Assembly: GCF_900113125.1 (NCBI RefSeq)
Contig: NZ_FOOG01000017.1
Coordinates: 1 to 64,000, forward strand
Length of the DNA: 64,000 nt
Direction: 5' to 3'
DNA from: Halobacillus alkaliphilus
Lineage (GTDB): Bacteria; Bacillota; Bacilli; Bacillales; Halobacillaceae
The notes beneath the pieces were generated by a model. The model ran no database searches. It was not told the origin of the DNA and saw nothing but the letters and a program-made list of their open reading frames with translations. A program made the translations under genes and the position numbers. Below, in pieces: positions 61,579-64,000 of this stretch; position 1 is the stretch's first letter; the number at the start of each line of letters is the position of its first letter.

Positions 61579-62116
61579 TTTTAGGAAGTGGAGCTTTGTT
61601 ATAATGTGGCACTAAACTACGATTAAATCATGTGCGTAAATTCCATTTATCTCCTTCGGAGTTTTCAGTTAACCTCTCTAACACTATAATCGCCAGGGAA
61701 ATAATTCTGGTGTCAGATTCACTTTCACTTTTAGCTCGCTGATCATTAACTCTTTCCAAGATGAGGTGATTTAAAAAATAAACTTAAATAGTGGATGATG
61801 ATCCGCTTCTACATCATTTTGTTTCTTTTCTTCTCCTTTCTTTTCTTTTAAATAAAGCGCCCGCTCCTTAGTCCGGTCCAACGGTCACTCCTTTGGTTGC
61901 ACTAGCGTTCAGTCCTCCGGTCGCGCCAACGTTCAATTCTCCATTCAGGTTAATGTGCGCATTAGCATTTATACACATCTTCAAGTTATCGCAGCAGCTA
62001 ACTACAATACGGCGAACTCAAAGCATTTTCGAGACTATTAAATCAAAGTTCAGTTACAATTAAATAGCTCTTAGAAAAAGGTGGTTAAGACTCATAAAAA
62101 AAGAGGGGTTTTTTCA
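61579..62116. other. Intergenic stretch with a 24-bp triplicate
   Basis: Most of this stretch shows no gene. About 61878-61949 holds three diverged 24-bp units beginning CCAACGGTCACTCC, CTAGCGTTCAGTCC and CCAACGTTCAATTC. Read on the minus strand, each unit encodes eight residues of the form xTGGLNxS-like sequence. A short minus-strand ORF (61771-61881) overlaps it. Confidence 0.45.
61771..61881 (-). CDS. Possible 36-residue charged small protein
   Basis: The TTG at 61881 has AAAGGAG about 7 bases upstream and opens 36 codons rich in K and E, ending DHHPLFKFIF. The ribosome site lies within the 24-bp triplicate. It could be a small gene or the end of a decayed repeat protein in the other frame. 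I recognise nothing. Confidence 0.3.
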   Translation of the reverse strand: MDRTKERALYLKEKKGEEKKQNDVEADHHPLFKFIF

Positions 62117-62482
62117 ATGGAACATTTTCCTATTAATCTCAATGAAAAATTTACAAAATTTAATGATCGGTGGTCCCCCAAAGTCATAGGTGAAATGAAT
62201 GACTACCAATTCAAACTGGTGAAAGTGCAGGGAGGTTTTGTCTGGCACAGTCATGAAAACACGGACGAAGTATTTTTCGTTGTGAAGGGTCACATGGTTA
62301 TTGAATTTCGCGACGGGGAAGTCGAACTGTCAGATGGAGAAATGTATATTGTGCCAAGAGGTGTAGAACACAAACCTTATGCAGAAGAAGAATGTCAGAT
62401 TATGCTGGTCGAGCCTAAGGGAGTAACGAATACCGGAGAGGCGGAGAGTGACTTAACGGCGGAAAACGATATCTGGATTTAA
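62117..62482 (+). CDS. Cupin-domain protein
   Basis: This 121-residue single-domain cupin has motif 1 VWHSHENTDEVFFVVKG (metal ligands H-x-H and E) and motif 2 PRGVEHKPYA. It should bind a metal ion and may be an isomerase, a dioxygenase or a ligand sensor. The ATG at 62117 is chosen because AGAGGGG is about 9 bases upstream; the longer frame to 62081 is not supported. Confidence 0.85.
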   Translation: MEHFPINLNEKFTKFNDRWSPKVIGEMNDYQFKLVKVQGGFVWHSHENTDEVFFVVKGHMVIEFRDGEVELSDGEMYIVPRGVEHKPYAEEECQIMLVEPKGVTNTGEAESDLTAENDIWI

Positions 62483-62522
62483 ACCATTCGTTTTTTTCAG
62501 CACAGGGGATTATCCTGTTTCT

Positions 62523-62559
62523 AACTGTTATATTATTAAACTATTGATATATAACAGTT
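62523..62559. promoter_or_regulatory. Inverted repeat operator candidate before acyl-CoA synthetase
   Basis: AACTGTTATAT (62523-62533) and ATATAACAGTT (62549-62559) are perfect 11-bp arms with a 15-base centre. T-runs are lacking, so an operator is more likely than a terminator. Confidence 0.5.
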
Positions 62560-62575
62560 TAGTTATTACAATATG

Positions 62576-62589
62576 TGTAAGCGCTTCAA
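62576..62589. promoter_or_regulatory. cre-like site
   Basis: TGTAAGCGCTTCAA resembles the CcpA target (TGWNANCGNTNWCA) with two mismatches. It lies 28 bases before the acyl-CoA synthetase start, consistent with carbon catabolite repression. Confidence 0.45.
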
Positions 62590-62616
62590 TATATTTTATA
62601 AGGGAGAAGTGATGGA

Positions 62617-64000
62617 ATGCAGGTACCTTTGGTGTTGACCGATTTTCTTGATCGAGCCGTGGAATTGTATGGGGACAAGCCCGCTATTATTGACGATGAG
62701 CGCACGCTGACGTATAAACAGTTGAATGGACGAGTCAATCAGCTATCACGGGGGCTTAGTGACCTCGGAGTAACAAAAGAGGACAAAGTCGCGTATCTTG
62801 CTCCGAACACGTTGGAAATGCTGGAAGGCTTTTATGGGGTGTTTCAAGTGGGCGCAGTTATGACTCCCCTGAATACTCGGCTAAAACCGGCCGATTATCA
62901 ATTTATTCTGGAACATAGTGAAAGTAAAGTGTTATTTGTGGACTCAGATCTTTATCACTTAGTTGAAACGGTTCTGCCCCAGCTTCCGCAGCTTGAACAT
63001 GTGATTGTGCATGGAGATGAAAAAGAAGGGGCTACTTCCTATGAACCTTGGCTTGCGTCTTTTGCTGATGAACTGTTCGAGCGTGCGGATTTGGAGGAAA
63101 CAGATATCGCTTCTCTTCTTTATACGAGCGGGACGACAGGTAATCCGAAAGGGGTGCTCCTCAGTCACCGGGCGAACTATCTTCATGCAATGTCCACGAT
63201 GCATCACTTGCGTGTGAGCGATCAGGATACATTATTGCACGTGCTTCCGATGTTCCACGTGAATGGATGGGGCTCTCCTTTCTATTACACAGCCAATGGG
63301 GCCACCCAGGTCATGCTTCGCAAAACCGATCCAAAACTAATGTTAGAAAAAATTAAGAAGCATGGTGTCTCGGTTTTACATATGGCACCGACTGTATTGA
63401 ATATGCTGATGGAGGAGTATGATGCGGTGCAGCCGCAAATCGAACAGGATGTACGCGTGGTAATTGCCGGATCTGCCCCGCCGCCGGCCTTCGTTCGAAA
63501 AGTGGAGGAGGATTTAGGCTGGAAGTTCATCCAGGTATATGGCATGACGGAAATCTCCCCGCTGATTACGACATCGGAATTACGATCCATGGATCTTGAC
63601 CTTCCATCTGAAGAACAATACCGGCTGAAAGCGAAGGCAGGTTACGAAATGATGGGAAGTAAAGTGAGAGTGGTGGATGAGTTTGGGGAAGAGGTGGCTC
63701 ATGATGGGAAATCTATCGGAGAAATCATTACCCGGACCAATGGGATCATGGAAGGCTATTTTAAAAATGAGGAAGCGACGAATGCCGCGATTCGTGATGG
63801 CTGGCTCTACACCGGGGATATGGCCGTGGTGGATGAAAAGCATACGATTGAAATTGTGGACAGGAAGAAAGATGTGATTATCAGCGGAGGCGAGAATATA
63901 TCCTCTATTGAAGTGGAAGCTGTGCTGTATGAGCATCCATCGGTACTTGAAGCGGCGGTGGTAGCGACGCCACATGATAAATGGGGAGAAGTTCCGAAAG
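62617..64000 (+). CDS. Long-chain acyl-CoA synthetase (AMP-forming), 3' end outside window
   Basis: At least 461 residues of an ANL-superfamily acyl-CoA ligase are visible. The ATP/AMP signature TSGTTGNPKGVLLSHR, the HVLPMFHVNGWG block, VYGMTEISPL, GYFKNEEATNAAIRDGWLYTGD and VDRKKDVIISGGENISSIEVE all occur in order. It activates a fatty or aromatic acid to its CoA thioester. The gene is cut by the window edge. The ATG at 62617 has AGGGAG about 10 bases upstream. Confidence 0.92.
   Translation, partial: MQVPLVLTDFLDRAVELYGDKPAIIDDERTLTYKQLNGRVNQLSRGLSDLGVTKEDKVAYLAPNTLEMLEGFYGVFQVGAVMTPLNTRLKPADYQFILEHSESKVLFVDSDLYHLVETVLPQLPQLEHVIVHGDEKEGATSYEPWLASFADELFERADLEETDIASLLYTSGTTGNPKGVLLSHRANYLHAMSTMHHLRVSDQDTLLHVLPMFHVNGWGSPFYYTANGATQVMLRKTDPKLMLEKIKKHGVSVLHMAPTVLNMLMEEYDAVQPQIEQDVRVVIAGSAPPPAFVRKVEEDLGWKFIQVYGMTEISPLITTSELRSMDLDLPSEEQYRLKAKAGYEMMGSKVRVVDEFGEEVAHDGKSIGEIITRTNGIMEGYFKNEEATNAAIRDGWLYTGDMAVVDEKHTIEIVDRKKDVIISGGENISSIEVEAVLYEHPSVLEAAVVATPHDKWGEVPK

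Noticed and set aside
61878-61949. 24-bp repeats as a CRISPR array
   Set aside because: The units abut with no spacers and are strongly diverged. No cas genes are near. I saw no CRISPR array anywhere in the window.

Overview
This window looks like chromosome from a low-GC, endospore-forming member of the Bacillaceae. A moderately halophilic Halobacillus-type organism is my best guess, from acidic proteins and gene content; I cannot confirm the genus. Supporting observations are strong AGGAGG ribosome sites, a Spo0M-family gene, a sigY-yxlCDEFG operon with its own ECF promoter, a TRAP-type trp leader, a SigB-type promoter before a YflT-family gene, and a xylRAB locus.

Layout. 1-990: no gene, but two long palindromic repeat modules. 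991-1697: a Spo0M-like gene (minus) behind a yybP-ykoY manganese riboswitch. 1983-9958: an SDR, an acyltransferase, nadE with a nicotinamidase-like hydrolase, a structured RNA region, a MutS2-like ATPase lacking an Smr domain, membrane-anchored MsrA, a DUF3006 protein and a PAS-STAS protein. 10699-18000: an Old Yellow Enzyme homologue, a UvrD/PcrA-type helicase with an MscS channel, a lipoprotein, a GNAT enzyme and an SDR. 18082-21605: the SigY operon (minus), with an extra YbjQ-family gene and an extra membrane peptide. 21882-28688: a complete tryptophan operon trpE-D-C-F-B-A plus a glutamine amidotransferase, behind a leader that reads as a TRAP switch. 29002-31597: a sodium/solute symporter, a manganese catalase and a DUF2642 protein. 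32274-44701: a xylan/xylose locus (GH43 beta-xylosidase, XylR, a CUT1 importer lacking its own ATPase, a YesL protein, xylose isomerase, xylulokinase, aldo/keto reductase, mutarotase). 44896-45673: a small hypothetical protein and the stress protein.

45838-60379 is a mobile island of about 14.5 kb, visibly more AT-rich than its surroundings, inserted in a tRNA-Ala(GGC) gene. A 39-bp direct repeat, the 5' half of the tRNA, bounds it. A tyrosine integrase lies just inside the left end. The island carries two winged-helix replication-like proteins, an Xre regulator, a terminase-small-subunit-like HTH protein with two small downstream genes, a second tyrosine recombinase and three cargo genes: a large HEPN (Apea-type) protein, a PD-(D/E)XK-like protein with a C-terminal SEC-C zinc motif, and a membrane-anchored coiled-coil protein. 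No conjugation, capsid or tail genes are visible. It therefore resembles an integrated satellite or plasmid-like element with probable defence cargo. Because the repeat is the 5' half of the tRNA, the working tRNA now depends on a promoter at the island's right end, while the original tRNA promoter points at the integrase.

After the island come an SDR, a cupin protein and the start of an acyl-CoA synthetase gene that runs off the window. At least five intergenic sites in the host portion share one family of long imperfect palindromes. These create spurious ORFs and are the main repeat feature of the chromosome here.
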